DNA from: Flavobacterium azizsancarii
GTDB lineage: Bacteria; Bacteroidota; Bacteroidia; Flavobacteriales; Flavobacteriaceae
Direction: 5' to 3'
Length of the DNA: 64,000 bases
Assembly: GCF_027980145.1 (NCBI RefSeq)
Contig: NZ_JAMZNK010000027.1
Location: forward strand, 1-64,000
Shown here one piece after another: positions 19,438-29,700 of this stretch. Under the pieces are notes generated by a model. The model was not told the DNA's origin. It saw nothing but the letters and a program-made list of their open reading frames with translations, and did not search any database. The position numbers and the translations under genes are program-made. Positions within the stretch are counted from its first letter, which is position 1; each line of letters starts with the position of its first letter.

Positions 19438-20487
19438 ATGAAGGCAACAATTACAGCTATAGGTGGCTTCGTACCAAGTTCTATACTTAGTAATGAGATG
19501 ATTTCAAGAATGGTTGATACAACCGGAGAATGGATTGAAAAAAGAACCGGAATAAAGGAACGAAGAATAGCTACTGATGAAAATCTGTCTACTTCGGATC
19601 TTGCAAGTGCAGCAATTGAAAACTTATTAGATACATATGAAGTTGATCGTTTAGAAATAGATGGCTTAGTATTAGCTACTGCAACGCCTGATCATCTTCT
19701 TACCCCAACAGCCAGTAAAGTATGTGAAAAGAACGGATTTGCAAATGCATTTGGTTTCGACTTAAACGGTGCCTGCAGCGGATTTTTATATGCGTTGGAA
19801 ATGGCGACTACAATGATCGAAAGCGGACGCTACAAAAAGGTTATCGTTGTGGGAGCAGATACAATGAGTTCTATCGTAGATTATGAAGATAGAAATACTT
19901 GTATTCTTTTTGGTGACGGAGCAGGAGCAGTTCTTTTAGAAAAAACAGAATCTGAATACGGGGTAATGAAAAGCATCCTGAGAACTGACGGTAGTGGTAC
20001 ATCATCACTATTAGTGCCTGCAGGCGGTTCTAAAGTACCATCCAGTATGCAAAGTATTTTGCATAGAGAGCATTTTATCAAACAAGAAGGTTCATTTGTA
20101 TTTAAAAAAGCAGTTGAATCTATGACAAGCGTTTCACAAGATGCTTTGTTAAGTAATGGTTTAAGTGTAGAAGATGTTGACTGGGTTGTGCCACATCAGG
20201 CTAATCTTAGAATTATCAAGTCTGTAAGCGAGCATTTGAATATTAGTATTGAAAAGGTAAAAGTAAATATCGAAAAATACGGGAATACAACATCAGCAAC
20301 TATTCCGTTATGTTTATGGGATTTTGCAGCTGATTTTAAGGAAGGTCAAAACGTATTGATTACTACTTTTGGAGCTGGATTTTCATGGGGAGCAACTTGT
20401 GTAAAATGGGGAGTTATGCGTGAACTTAAAGCTGTAAAAGAATCTAAAAATGACAACTTACTAGAGCACGATTTGATGTATCAATAG
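19438..20487 (+). CDS. fabH: 3-oxoacyl-ACP synthase III (KASIII)
   Basis: Condenses an acyl-CoA with malonyl-ACP to start fatty-acid synthesis, in the cytoplasm. The catalytic triad is visible: Cys113 in NGACSGFLYAL, His253 in VPHQANLR and Asn283 in EKYGNTTSA. The N-terminal signature TTGEWIEKRTGIKERR and the C-terminal GAGFSWGATCVKWG are typical. At 349 aa it is about 20 residues longer than the usual enzyme because of a polar tail ending LLEHDLMYQ. The usual fatty-acid neighbours (plsX, rpmF, acpP) are absent and the gene follows a stress protein, so it may be a second KASIII specialised for particular acyl primers or stress. Confidence 0.94.
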   Translation: MKATITAIGGFVPSSILSNEMISRMVDTTGEWIEKRTGIKERRIATDENLSTSDLASAAIENLLDTYEVDRLEIDGLVLATATPDHLLTPTASKVCEKNGFANAFGFDLNGACSGFLYALEMATTMIESGRYKKVIVVGADTMSSIVDYEDRNTCILFGDGAGAVLLEKTESEYGVMKSILRTDGSGTSSLLVPAGGSKVPSSMQSILHREHFIKQEGSFVFKKAVESMTSVSQDALLSNGLSVEDVDWVVPHQANLRIIKSVSEHLNISIEKVKVNIEKYGNTTSATIPLCLWDFAADFKEGQNVLITTFGAGFSWGATCVKWGVMRELKAVKESKNDNLLEHDLMYQ

Positions 20488-20541
20488 AAAAGCATTTTTG
20501 CCTTGATCATCTTAATTTACCAACTGTCATTATAGTAGCCT

Positions 20542-21636
20542 ATGAATTCAAATACGCCAAATAAAACTGCTGGTAAGAATTTTTTCTATAAGTATTATAG
20601 AATTATAGTGATACCGGTTGTCTTTTTGCTCTATCTCTCCTCGTATTATTTTTTGAATCCTTATCAGGATTTTGAACAGAATACTTTGTTAGTTTTAGAT
20701 TGGACAGTCGATATTTTTATAATTTTAATGTATTGCGCGGTACTTACGGAATTAAGTCTTTTTGTTGGCCGTAGTTTGAATCATTGGATAAGTTGGGATC
20801 AAAAGCCTATTTTCAGGGCCTTTGCACAATTTGTATGTCTTATTGTAGGGAATATTCTTTTAAATTATTTCTTTTCATGGTTGTGGCATTTTTTCTATTC
20901 CTGGACACCACTAAAAGAGAGTGAACTTGTACAAATATGGCAGTCAAATTTAATGGCTGCTATATTGTCTCTTTTTATAAGCTTTATCCACACCAGTATA
21001 TTTTTACTTAATCGTTGGCGCGTTACTTCTGAAGAAGCCGCTGAATTAAAAATTCAGGCCTCTCAATTACAGCAAGCTGTAATGCGCTCAGAATTAGATT
21101 CTTTGAAGTTGCAGCTTGATCCGCATTTTGTATTTAATAATTTCAGCACCCTGACAGAATTAATTCATGAAGACCAGCAATCAGCAGCTTCATTTCTCGA
21201 GAATATTACACGGGTTTACCGTTATATGATTTCAAATCTTGATAAGGATACCATTACCGTAAGGGAAGAAATAGAATTTTTGAATGCATATTTTTATCTT
21301 CTAAAAAAGCGTCTTGGCGAAAAGGTAGAATTGAAACTACAAGTAGATATGGGATGTTTAGATTTTCATTTGCCGCCTTTAACATTGCAATTGCTGGTAG
21401 AAAATGCTGTAAAACACAATAGTGCAACATTGTCAAATCCACTTATTATTGCGATTTATTCAGATGTTGGAGATCTTGTTGTTCGTAATAATTTGCAATC
21501 AACATCCGGAAAAAGCTTTGTTTCTACTGGAGTTGGTAATAAAAATATAGAGTTTAGATATAAAATTTTATTCGACAGAATGCCTGTTTTTTCTGAGTCC
21601 AATGGTTTTTATTGTGTACGTCTGCCCTTAATATAA
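20542..21636 (+). CDS. LytS/YehU-type membrane sensor histidine kinase
   Basis: Sensor of the short LytS-type class. Four TM segments occupy about residues 20-165, followed by a coiled linker (SEEAAELKIQASQLQQAVMR) and a His_kinase domain whose phospho-acceptor is in QLDPHFVFNNFSTL. The ATPase part has N-box LLVENAVKHN, and the G-region appears as GVGNKNIEFRYKILF. There is no separate periplasmic domain, so it probably senses a membrane or small-molecule cue. The LytTR regulator starts 4 nt after its stop. Length (364 aa) is normal. Confidence 0.92.
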   Translation: MNSNTPNKTAGKNFFYKYYRIIVIPVVFLLYLSSYYFLNPYQDFEQNTLLVLDWTVDIFIILMYCAVLTELSLFVGRSLNHWISWDQKPIFRAFAQFVCLIVGNILLNYFFSWLWHFFYSWTPLKESELVQIWQSNLMAAILSLFISFIHTSIFLLNRWRVTSEEAAELKIQASQLQQAVMRSELDSLKLQLDPHFVFNNFSTLTELIHEDQQSAASFLENITRVYRYMISNLDKDTITVREEIEFLNAYFYLLKKRLGEKVELKLQVDMGCLDFHLPPLTLQLLVENAVKHNSATLSNPLIIAIYSDVGDLVVRNNLQSTSGKSFVSTGVGNKNIEFRYKILFDRMPVFSESNGFYCVRLPLI

Positions 21637-21640
21637 TACT

Positions 21641-22396
21641 ATGAAAATTTTAATTGTAGAAGATGAAAGTATCAACGCCAACCGTCTTAAAAGACTGTTG
21701 GAAGAACTAGAGCCTGAGTGCGAGATCTTAGGAATAATAGATACTGTTCACGAAACAGTAAAATGGCTGAACAGCAATGAAATGCCGGATTTAATCACAA
21801 TGGATATCAGGCTGGCAGATGGTATAAGCTTTTCGATTTTTGAAGAAACAAAGATCAGCTGTCCTGTAATATTTACTACAGCGTATGACGAGTATGCGGT
21901 AAGGGCTTTTAAGGTAAACAGTATTGATTATTTGATGAAACCAATCGAGAAAAATGAACTCGAACAGGCACTTACCAAATTTAAATCTTTAGCAAAAGTT
22001 AAAAATGATACTGATGATATTGCCGGAATATTAAAAGGTTTCATGAATAAACCTTCTTTTAGATTGCGTTTTTTAGTAACCTATCGTGATGGTTATAAAA
22101 GCGTTGATGTTGCAGATATTGATTTTGTATATTCAGAATTTAAAACCTCGCACCTTTTTCTGAAAAATGAAACCATAATACCAATTCCTCAAACCATGGA
22201 GGAACTTGAAGAAGAACTTGATCCCGATGTTTTTTTTCGAGCCAACAGACAATTTTTTATTCGCGCCGAAAGCATAAAATCAATTGCCAATTATTTTAAT
22301 GCCAAACTTAAAATTCAGCTTCAGGCAGATCCCGAGCGCGAGGTTATTATAAGCAGAGAAAAAGCCCCTTTTTTTAAGCAATGGATGGATCGCTAA
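21641..22396 (+). CDS. LytTR-family response regulator
   Basis: Partner of the upstream LytS-like kinase. The receiver domain (about 1-120) has acidic pocket IVEDES, phospho-acceptor Asp in LITMDIRLADG, Thr in TTAYDEYAVRAF and Lys in YLMKPIEKNEL. The LytTR DNA-binding domain follows (about 140-250: FLVTYRDGYKSVDVADIDFV, FFRANRQFFI). Targets are unknown; the nearest candidates are the cyclase-like gene 150 nt downstream and the RND operon at 23.8 kb. Full length at 251 aa. Confidence 0.94.
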   Translation: MKILIVEDESINANRLKRLLEELEPECEILGIIDTVHETVKWLNSNEMPDLITMDIRLADGISFSIFEETKISCPVIFTTAYDEYAVRAFKVNSIDYLMKPIEKNELEQALTKFKSLAKVKNDTDDIAGILKGFMNKPSFRLRFLVTYRDGYKSVDVADIDFVYSEFKTSHLFLKNETIIPIPQTMEELEEELDPDVFFRANRQFFIRAESIKSIANYFNAKLKIQLQADPEREVIISREKAPFFKQWMDR

Positions 22397-22568
22397 AACA
22401 GTGATTAAAATTCATTTTAGAAGACGTAACCTACTATTGGGTTCATATAATCGCTGTTTGGGTAAGACTTACCTGAATTTACAGATACACTCGTTTTAAT
22501 TTTGTTGTTATATCATTTTCTGACCTAATGTTTATTGTTCAGGATTGATTGCATCAAAATTATTAATA

Positions 22569-23639
22569 ATGAAATACTCCGTCAGGACATTTTTAAGACT
22601 TAAACAGTGCTTGCAATTTATTGCGCTTTGGGTCACTGCTTTTTTTTTCTATGTCTTTATCAGCTATAGCATAATCGATGATTCTTATTTTCTAAATCAA
22701 CAGCTTACTACGGCAGATTTTTTAGTATCAGAACTTTCCAGAGCTTTATCGACAGGAGTATTCATGGGGTTTGTTTTTTATCTTTTACAAGAATATATCT
22801 ATCCTCGTTTTTTTCATGGTTACGGTATTCTGATGGCCAGTTTACTCCAAAGTCTCTTGTTTATAATGGTCTGTTATATTGTATTTATAATTGTTCTTCA
22901 GCTTAGTAAAGTGCATTATATCAGAATCAATAATTTAATTGCATTACGGTTTAATGCAAAGTGGCTCACATGTTTTACCATTTATTGTTTGATAGTTCAC
23001 CTCTTCATTACACTGGTACAGGCTTTTCGCCAAAGGTTAGGCGGTAATTACTGTAAAAGTCTGCTGCACGGCAATTATATGAGTCCGGTTATAGAATATC
23101 GGATTTTTATGTTCCTCGATATGTATCCTTCAAGAACAATAGCAGAAGTTGAACATTATCAATACAGTCACTTATTGCAGGAATGTTTTATTGATTTATC
23201 CGAAATAGTGACAGAACAGAATGCAGAAGTATATCAATATGTTAATGATGGAGTAATCCTGACATGGAAAGTCAAACAAGGATTTGAAAGAAAGCAATGC
23301 ATAGCCCTCTATACTATTTTTTCTTCCAGACTATTAGAAAAGAAAGATTTATATCAAAAGAAATTTGGTTTAGTTCCCAAATTCAAAGCTTCAATTAATG
23401 AGGGGCTTGTAACTGTTGCCGAAATAGGCCAGATAAAAACAGAAATTGCTTATCATGGTGATGTATTAAGTACGACAGCAAGTGTTCGTGATTTGTGCCG
23501 CGATCAGGGAAATCTTCTCATTACGCAGGCATTTTTTAAACAATTATCATTTTTGGAGCAGGATAACTTCACGGAGATTGAAACAACTGTTTTACGCGGC
23601 AAAAAAAGACCCGTTGTTATCTATAAATCCAACGGATAA
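22569..23639 (+). CDS. Membrane class III cyclase-like protein with degenerate active site
   Basis: Four TM helices (about residues 15-155) precede a C-terminal adenylate/guanylate cyclase-fold domain (about 178-356). The metal Asp residues are kept (Asp184 in MFLDMY; Asp227 in YVNDGVILTW), as is the late G-D (HGDVL, 296-300). The conserved transition-state Asn and Arg of the usual GDxxNxxAR pattern are Ser301 and Ser305 here (GDVLSTTAS), so ordinary cyclase activity is doubtful. I chose ATG 22569; an in-frame TTG at 22545 would add eight residues. It follows the LytS/LytTR pair. It may be a ligand-binding pseudo-cyclase, a cyclase with unusual chemistry, or a diverged relic. Confidence 0.75.
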   Translation: MKYSVRTFLRLKQCLQFIALWVTAFFFYVFISYSIIDDSYFLNQQLTTADFLVSELSRALSTGVFMGFVFYLLQEYIYPRFFHGYGILMASLLQSLLFIMVCYIVFIIVLQLSKVHYIRINNLIALRFNAKWLTCFTIYCLIVHLFITLVQAFRQRLGGNYCKSLLHGNYMSPVIEYRIFMFLDMYPSRTIAEVEHYQYSHLLQECFIDLSEIVTEQNAEVYQYVNDGVILTWKVKQGFERKQCIALYTIFSSRLLEKKDLYQKKFGLVPKFKASINEGLVTVAEIGQIKTEIAYHGDVLSTTASVRDLCRDQGNLLITQAFFKQLSFLEQDNFTEIETTVLRGKKRPVVIYKSNG

Positions 23640-23809
23640 AAAATATAATTCTACTTCTTAAATAGAGGCAAGTGTGCTGTTTTTCTCAGTTGTGCTATTG
23701 TTCGTTTCAGTATCAAAATAATACGTTTGGGTAAAGTTCCAAAAATTAAAAAGGCATTTGAGTTGTTATTTTGCCGTCAAATTCGATGTATTCATTAAAA
23801 TGAAATAAA

Positions 23810-24949
23810 ATGACAAAACAGTTTTTCCAGAATAATAAGACACTTAGCAATATGGTAGTTTTATTAATTATAATTAGCTTTTCTTCATGTGGCAAAAGCG
23901 GACCAGGCGCAGAAGCTTTTGCACCTCCAAAACCAGAAGTAGATTTTTTTCAGGCTGCAATCATTACAGGTGAAGTAGAAAAAAAATATCCGGGAATTAT
24001 TGAAGGTTCAGTAAACGTTGACATCAAACCTCAGGTGTCAGGATATCTTGAAGCAATTTATGTAAAAGAGGGCGATTATGTCAACAAAGGGCAATCGTTG
24101 TTTAAAATCAAGGCAGATGTTTTTAAAGAGCAAGTAAACAACAGTCAGGCAGCTTATAAAAATGCCCTGGCAAATCTTGCAAATGCCAAGTTAGAAATCG
24201 AAAAGATCAAACCGCTTGTTGATGCAAAAGTATATTCTGACATGCAGCTAAAAACGGCACAGGCAAATTATGAAGCAGCATCTGCACAGGCAGCACAAGC
24301 AAAAGCAGCACTGGGATCATCACAGATCAATGCCGATTTTTCTTTGATAAAAGCTCCCGTAAGCGGTTATATCAGCAGAATTCCTAATCGCGTAGGTAAT
24401 CTTGTTACGCCAACAGATCCTGTTCCGTTGACTATTCTTTCTGAGATTAATACTGTATTTGTTTATTTCTCATTAAGTGAAGCCGATTATCTGTCTTTCT
24501 TAAAAGACTCAAAATCAAACCAAACAGTTAGTCTGATTCTGGCTGACGATAGTGTATACGAGCATCAGGGAAAATTAGAAGTTGCGAGTGGTAATATTGA
24601 TCGTACGACAGGAACCATAGCTTTAAAAGCCATTTTTCCAAACCCTAAAAAACAATTGCGTTCAGGAGGTTCAGCGCGAGTAGTATTAAACAATAGTCTG
24701 AACTCAGTAATTACAGTTCCAATGGCAAGTGTAAAGGATATTCAGGACAAATTTTTTGTTTACGTTCTAAAAACGGGCAACAAAGTAGGGATGGTTCCTA
24801 TTGAAATTGCCGGTAGCACCGGAACGGATTATTTTGTAAAAAGTGGTGTAAAATCAGGTGACAAGATCGCATTGAACAGTATTGATTTGCTGTACGATAA
24901 TGTCGAAGTAGTTCCTAAAATTGCTGCGAAAGCACTCAGCAATAAATAA
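23810..24949 (+). CDS. RND periplasmic adaptor, lipoprotein (second HAE1 system)
   Basis: AcrA-like membrane fusion protein, 379 aa. A lipoprotein signal ends in ISFSSCG (Cys about residue 27). The barrel-sandwich half VDIKPQVSGYLEAIYVKEGD, an Ala/Lys-rich alpha hairpin, the second half SLIKAPVSGYISRIPNRVGN and a C-terminal beta-barrel are all present. It starts the operon; the pump begins 32 nt downstream. It is only moderately similar to the adaptor at 5.6-6.7 kb, so the two systems are paralogous and not a recent duplication. Confidence 0.94.
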   Translation: MTKQFFQNNKTLSNMVVLLIIISFSSCGKSGPGAEAFAPPKPEVDFFQAAIITGEVEKKYPGIIEGSVNVDIKPQVSGYLEAIYVKEGDYVNKGQSLFKIKADVFKEQVNNSQAAYKNALANLANAKLEIEKIKPLVDAKVYSDMQLKTAQANYEAASAQAAQAKAALGSSQINADFSLIKAPVSGYISRIPNRVGNLVTPTDPVPLTILSEINTVFVYFSLSEADYLSFLKDSKSNQTVSLILADDSVYEHQGKLEVASGNIDRTTGTIALKAIFPNPKKQLRSGGSARVVLNNSLNSVITVPMASVKDIQDKFFVYVLKTGNKVGMVPIEIAGSTGTDYFVKSGVKSGDKIALNSIDLLYDNVEVVPKIAAKALSNK

Positions 24950-24981
24950 TTTTTTGGTTTTAATATTAAATAACATTTTCC

Positions 24982-27900
24982 ATGTTAAAAAAAATAATAG
25001 ACAGGCCTGTATTGGCTACGGTTATCTCCATTGTTTTGGTGATATTAGGTATCATAGGTCTTACAAGATTATCGGTAACGAGGTTTCCTGATATTTCGCC
25101 GCCAACCGTAATGGTAAGTGGTTCTTATCCCGGAGGAAATAGTGAAACTGTTATTCGTTCTGTGGTAACACCTCTCGAGGAGCAGATTAATGGTGTTGAA
25201 AACATGCAGTATATAAAATCTACAGCCAGTAATGACGGATCTTTTTCGATCAGTGTCATTTTTAAACAAGGTGTAGATCCGGATCAGGCTGCGGTAAACG
25301 TTCAGAACAGAGTACAGCAAGCGACGCCAAAACTACCTCAGGAAGTTGTAAGAATGGGACTTACAACTTCGAAGCAGCAAAATAGTATGATTGTTGTTTT
25401 TAATCTTTATACAGATGACAACAATAAATACGATGAGTTGTTTTTGCAAAATTATGCCAATATCAATCTTGTTCCCCAAATTAAGCGTGTTCCCGGTGTA
25501 GGACAGGTACAAATTTTTGGACAGAAAGATTATGCAATGCGAGTATGGCTTGATCCTCGAAAAATGGCCAATGCCGGACTTGTACCTTTAGATGTAACGC
25601 AGGCAATTGCCAGTCAAAGTTTAGAGTCAGCTCCGGGAAAACTGGGCGAAGAATCAAAAGCAGCATTAGAGTACGTTATCCGATATAAAGGAAAGAAAAA
25701 CAAACCGGAACAATATGAAAACATTGTTGTTAAAAACGATGGTAATAATATCTTAAGGCTTAAAGATGTTGCAAGAGTAGAGTTTGGTTCTATTTCATAC
25801 AGTGGAGATAATAAATCCAGCGGTAAAAATGCCGTAACAATGGCAATCTTACAAACATCAGGTTCGAATGCAAATGATATCGAGATAGGTATTAATCAGG
25901 AAGTAGAAAGATTGTCTAAATCTTTTCCTCCCGGTATCAAGTACGTTAACGTAATGAGTACCAAAGAGCGGCTTGATGAAGCCACGGGACAGGTAAAATC
26001 TACTTTGATGGAAGCATTCGTTCTGGTTTTTATAGTAGTTTTTATTTTCCTTCAGGACATTCGATCTACAATTATTCCGGCAATTGCAGTTCCTGTTGCT
26101 ATTATAGGAACATTTTTCTTCCTGCTCGTATTTGGATTTACCATAAATATCCTAACGCTTTTTGCCTTGGTACTTGCCATTGGGATTGTCGTCGATGATG
26201 CTATTGTGGTCGTCGAAGCTGTGCACAGTAAAATGGAAGAAGATTCCGGTCTTACTGCTAAAGAGGCGACTCATAGCGCGATGACAGAAATTACGGGAGC
26301 AGTTATCTCGATAACCTTAGTAATGTCAGCTGTATTTATTCCAATTGGTTTTATGACAGGATCATCAGGTATTTTCTATAAGCAATTTGCCTATACACTT
26401 GCGATTGCAATTATTATTTCGGCAGTAAATGCACTTACCCTTACGCCGGCATTATGTGCGCTTTTGCTAAAGAACAATCATAATGGAGAACATAAAGACA
26501 ATAGTCATAAAACAGGATTTAAAGAACGTTTTTTTATAGGTTTTAATACAAGCTTCAATAACTTAACAGGAAAGTATATCAAAGGAGTTCGTTTTCTAAT
26601 TGGCAGAAAATGGCTTGCAGGAGGATTAGTTGTAGGAATCAGTGCGATTGCTATCATGATGATGATATCTACTCCTAAAAGTTTTGTACCTCTTGAAGAT
26701 GATGGTTTTATGATTTACAGTTTATCGATGCCACCTGGTACAGCATTAGATCGTACTACAGAAGTGGTAAAGAAAATGGAGAAAGAACTTTCTACAGTAG
26801 AAGCAATTGCGAACAATACCAGTATTACAGGTTTTAACATTTTGAGTAATAGTGCCAGTACTGCCTACGGATTAGGATTTATAAAATTAAAACCTAAAAA
26901 AGAAAGAGGAGAAGTAAAGGATATCGAAACGATCCTGAATAACGTAAGCGGTAAATTATCGAAGATAAAAGAAGGTTCTATAATGGTGCTTAGAATGCCT
27001 CCCGTTGAAGGATTTGGTGTTACAAGTGGAGCAGAAATAGTGCTTCAGGATAGAACAGCACGTGATCCGGCAACATTAAAAGCGATGGCTGATAAAGTAA
27101 TAGGGCAAATAATGCAACAGCCCGGAGTGGAATATGCTTATACGACTTTCAGGGCAGATTATCCGCAGTTTGAACTTGAAGTAGATGAGGAAAAAGCGAG
27201 CCAAATGGGAATCAATGTTCGAGATCTCCTGAATAATATTCAGACTTATTTTGCCGGAGACCAGTCAGCAGATTTTTCAAGATTTGGAAAATTTTACAGA
27301 GTAAATGTTAAGGCCGATGGTGTTTTTAGAACTGATCAGGATGCCTTTAACGAAATCTTTGTTCGTAATGCCAAAATGGAAATGGTTCCTGTAAAATCCC
27401 TGGTAAAACTTCGTAAAGTTTACGGACCGGAATCTGTTAATCGTTATAATCTTTATAATTCGGTTAATATTACGGCGGTAGCATTACCGGGATTTAGTAA
27501 CGGACAAATTATGGGAAATCTTGAAACGGTTCTGGATAAACTTCCATCTGATTACAGCTACGAATGGACAGGATTGAGTCTTGAAGAAAAAGCAGGAGGA
27601 AACCAGACTATTGCCATTTTTGGATTATGTCTTCTTTTTGTGTTCTTTTTACTGGCAGCCCAGTACGAAAGTTATTTATTGCCGCTTGCAGTTTTACTTT
27701 CTATCCCAACCGGAATATTAGGTGCTTTTGCAGGAGTCAAAGCGGTGGGACTTGACAATAATATTTATGTTCAGGTAGGATTAATCATGCTTGTAGGTCT
27801 TCTGGCAAAGAACGCCATTCTTATTGTAGAGTTTGCCCTTCAGAGGCGTAACGCCGGTTTGTCAATAACCGAAGCCGCCATAGAAGGAGCAAAGTCAAGA

Positions 27901-28137
27901 TTAAGACCTATTATAATGACATCCCTGGCATTTATTGCAGGTATGATTCCTTTGATGTTTGCCTCTGGAGGTACAGCAATTGGAAACAGATCTATTAGTG
28001 TAAGTGCTGCTATTGGAATGTTTAGCGGAGTAGTTTTGGGAGTTTTTGTAATTCCGTTACTTTTTATACTCTTCCAATATCTACAAGAAAAAGTATCCGG
28101 TAAAAAGAGTGTAATTCAACCTATAAAAGAAGAATAA
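24982..28137 (+). CDS. HAE1-family RND efflux pump (second system)
   Basis: AcrB-type proton/drug antiporter of 1051 aa with both TM blocks and porter domains complete. The TM4 proton relay is canonical (GIVVDDAIVVVEAVHSKM), as is AKNAILIVEFAL with the relay Lys. TM1 lies at residues 10-30, and the protein ends in a basic cytoplasmic tail (KVSGKKSVIQPIKEE). Its stop overlaps the start of the channel gene by one base (TAATG). Substrates are unknown. The contrast with the Asp-to-Asn pump at 2.4-5.5 kb is described under findings. Confidence 0.97.
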   Translation: MLKKIIDRPVLATVISIVLVILGIIGLTRLSVTRFPDISPPTVMVSGSYPGGNSETVIRSVVTPLEEQINGVENMQYIKSTASNDGSFSISVIFKQGVDPDQAAVNVQNRVQQATPKLPQEVVRMGLTTSKQQNSMIVVFNLYTDDNNKYDELFLQNYANINLVPQIKRVPGVGQVQIFGQKDYAMRVWLDPRKMANAGLVPLDVTQAIASQSLESAPGKLGEESKAALEYVIRYKGKKNKPEQYENIVVKNDGNNILRLKDVARVEFGSISYSGDNKSSGKNAVTMAILQTSGSNANDIEIGINQEVERLSKSFPPGIKYVNVMSTKERLDEATGQVKSTLMEAFVLVFIVVFIFLQDIRSTIIPAIAVPVAIIGTFFFLLVFGFTINILTLFALVLAIGIVVDDAIVVVEAVHSKMEEDSGLTAKEATHSAMTEITGAVISITLVMSAVFIPIGFMTGSSGIFYKQFAYTLAIAIIISAVNALTLTPALCALLLKNNHNGEHKDNSHKTGFKERFFIGFNTSFNNLTGKYIKGVRFLIGRKWLAGGLVVGISAIAIMMMISTPKSFVPLEDDGFMIYSLSMPPGTALDRTTEVVKKMEKELSTVEAIANNTSITGFNILSNSASTAYGLGFIKLKPKKERGEVKDIETILNNVSGKLSKIKEGSIMVLRMPPVEGFGVTSGAEIVLQDRTARDPATLKAMADKVIGQIMQQPGVEYAYTTFRADYPQFELEVDEEKASQMGINVRDLLNNIQTYFAGDQSADFSRFGKFYRVNVKADGVFRTDQDAFNEIFVRNAKMEMVPVKSLVKLRKVYGPESVNRYNLYNSVNITAVALPGFSNGQIMGNLETVLDKLPSDYSYEWTGLSLEEKAGGNQTIAIFGLCLLFVFFLLAAQYESYLLPLAVLLSIPTGILGAFAGVKAVGLDNNIYVQVGLIMLVGLLAKNAILIVEFALQRRNAGLSITEAAIEGAKSRLRPIIMTSLAFIAGMIPLMFASGGTAIGNRSISVSAAIGMFSGVVLGVFVIPLLFILFQYLQEKVSGKKSVIQPIKEE

Positions 28138-29546
28138 TGAGAGTACTATTTAAAATTGGAGTTTCTTTATTTACGGGTGTTTTGCTAACATCATGTGTGG
28201 TAGGGAAAAAATATGCTCGCACAGATTTAAATGCACCTGAAAAATATCGTGAAGAAGTCGCATTAACCGGAGATACAGTTTTGCATCCCTGGAAAAGTTA
28301 TTATAAAGATCCGCTACTGGTTGATTTGATCGAAAAAGCCCTCGTTAAAAACAACGAGGTGCTTATCGCCATGAAAAGTATGGAACAGCTTGATCTTACT
28401 TACAAACAGGCAAAATTATCGTTATTGCCAACGCTTGATTTTGATGCAGGTGCGAGCCGTAGTTATCAGTCTAAAAATTCGCTTAATGGTTCTTTGAGTG
28501 CACAATTTATTGGCAAGGATTATATGGACGATTACAGTGCAAATCTTAGATTATCCTGGGAAGCTGATATATGGGGAAAAGCGGCCATGCAAAAAAGAGA
28601 TGCCAAAGCAGGTTATTTTGCTCAGAAAGAAAATCTTTCGGCCCTAAAAACAAGAATTATAGTGCAGGTTGCCCAATCTTATTATAACCTTTTAGGATTA
28701 GACGAACAGCTTAAAATAGCGCAGAAAAATATTGATTTGAGTAATAATACTTTAAGTATGATGCAAATGCAATATAAATCCGGTATGATAAGTTCATTGG
28801 CAGTTTACCAAACGGAGGCACAAAAGAAAACAGCGGAATTGTTGGTTCCTTTAGCAAAGGCAAATATAGCGGTTCAGGAAAATGCATTGCAAATTTTATG
28901 TGGTGAATATCCTAACAGTATTACACGAACAGGAAATCTTGATGTAGCAGAATTTGCTGTTGCTTTGCCGTCAGGAATTCCCGTATCACTTTTAAGCCGA
29001 AGACCAGATGTCAAGGCTGCTGAGTATGCCGTTATGTCTGCCAATGCTAAAACAGGTTTGGCAAAAGCAACCATGTATCCAACGTTGAGTCTTAGTCCAT
29101 CTATTGGAGTGAATTCTTTTGAATTTGATACCTGGTTTAATTTCCCGGGTTCAGTAACAAAAACCATTGCGGCAAATTTGGTACAGCCTATCTTTAAAAA
29201 ACGTGCTTTAAAAACAGCTTATGAAATTGCTGTTTTAGAACAAGAGAAAGCCGTTGTTCAGTTTAAACAATCATTTATTGTAGCTGTAGGAGAAGTTTCA
29301 GACGCGATGTCAAGATTAAAAAATGCTGATGAACGTATAGAACTTGCTACAGAAAAATCAGTTTCATTAGATAAGGCAACCAGCGATGCCAATTTACTTT
29401 ATAAGAGCGGAATGGTAACTTATCTGGATGTTATTGTAGCACAAAATGGTGCTTTGCAAAATGATCTTGATGTTGTGACCATCAAATTAGAAAAATTGAA
29501 TGCAGCAATAAATTTATATCGTGCTTTAGGCGGCGGGGTAGAGTAA
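28137..29546 (+). CDS. Outer-membrane efflux lipoprotein (NodT/OprM type, second system)
   Basis: Outer-membrane channel of the tripartite pump, 469 aa. A lipoprotein signal ends LLTSCVV (Cys about residue 20). Family motifs include WEADIWGKAA, SRRPDVKAAEY and the terminal YRALGGGVE. The start codon overlaps the pump stop by one base, giving tight coupling. A strong intrinsic terminator begins 17 nt after the stop, so it is the last gene of the operon. Confidence 0.94.
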   Translation: MRVLFKIGVSLFTGVLLTSCVVGKKYARTDLNAPEKYREEVALTGDTVLHPWKSYYKDPLLVDLIEKALVKNNEVLIAMKSMEQLDLTYKQAKLSLLPTLDFDAGASRSYQSKNSLNGSLSAQFIGKDYMDDYSANLRLSWEADIWGKAAMQKRDAKAGYFAQKENLSALKTRIIVQVAQSYYNLLGLDEQLKIAQKNIDLSNNTLSMMQMQYKSGMISSLAVYQTEAQKKTAELLVPLAKANIAVQENALQILCGEYPNSITRTGNLDVAEFAVALPSGIPVSLLSRRPDVKAAEYAVMSANAKTGLAKATMYPTLSLSPSIGVNSFEFDTWFNFPGSVTKTIAANLVQPIFKKRALKTAYEIAVLEQEKAVVQFKQSFIVAVGEVSDAMSRLKNADERIELATEKSVSLDKATSDANLLYKSGMVTYLDVIVAQNGALQNDLDVVTIKLEKLNAAINLYRALGGGVE

Positions 29547-29562
29547 GCTTACTATTTTAGAA

Positions 29563-29601
29563 AAAAATCCATCATCTGTTTTTTATAGGTGATGGATTTT
29601 T
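29563..29601 (+). terminator. Intrinsic terminator of the second RND operon
   Basis: A 14-bp stem with one G-T pair (29563-29576 with 29588-29601, 11-nt loop), A-rich on the 5' side and T-rich on the 3' side, 16 nt past the channel gene stop. It works in the plus direction. Confidence 0.88.
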
Positions 29602-29700
29602 ATGGGTTGTAATTAGTGAAAAAGCAGTTGACGGGGATACTTTTCACTATTTAAAAGTGAATTAATACCAAAACCATTATTTAATTTTAATGATTATCTC

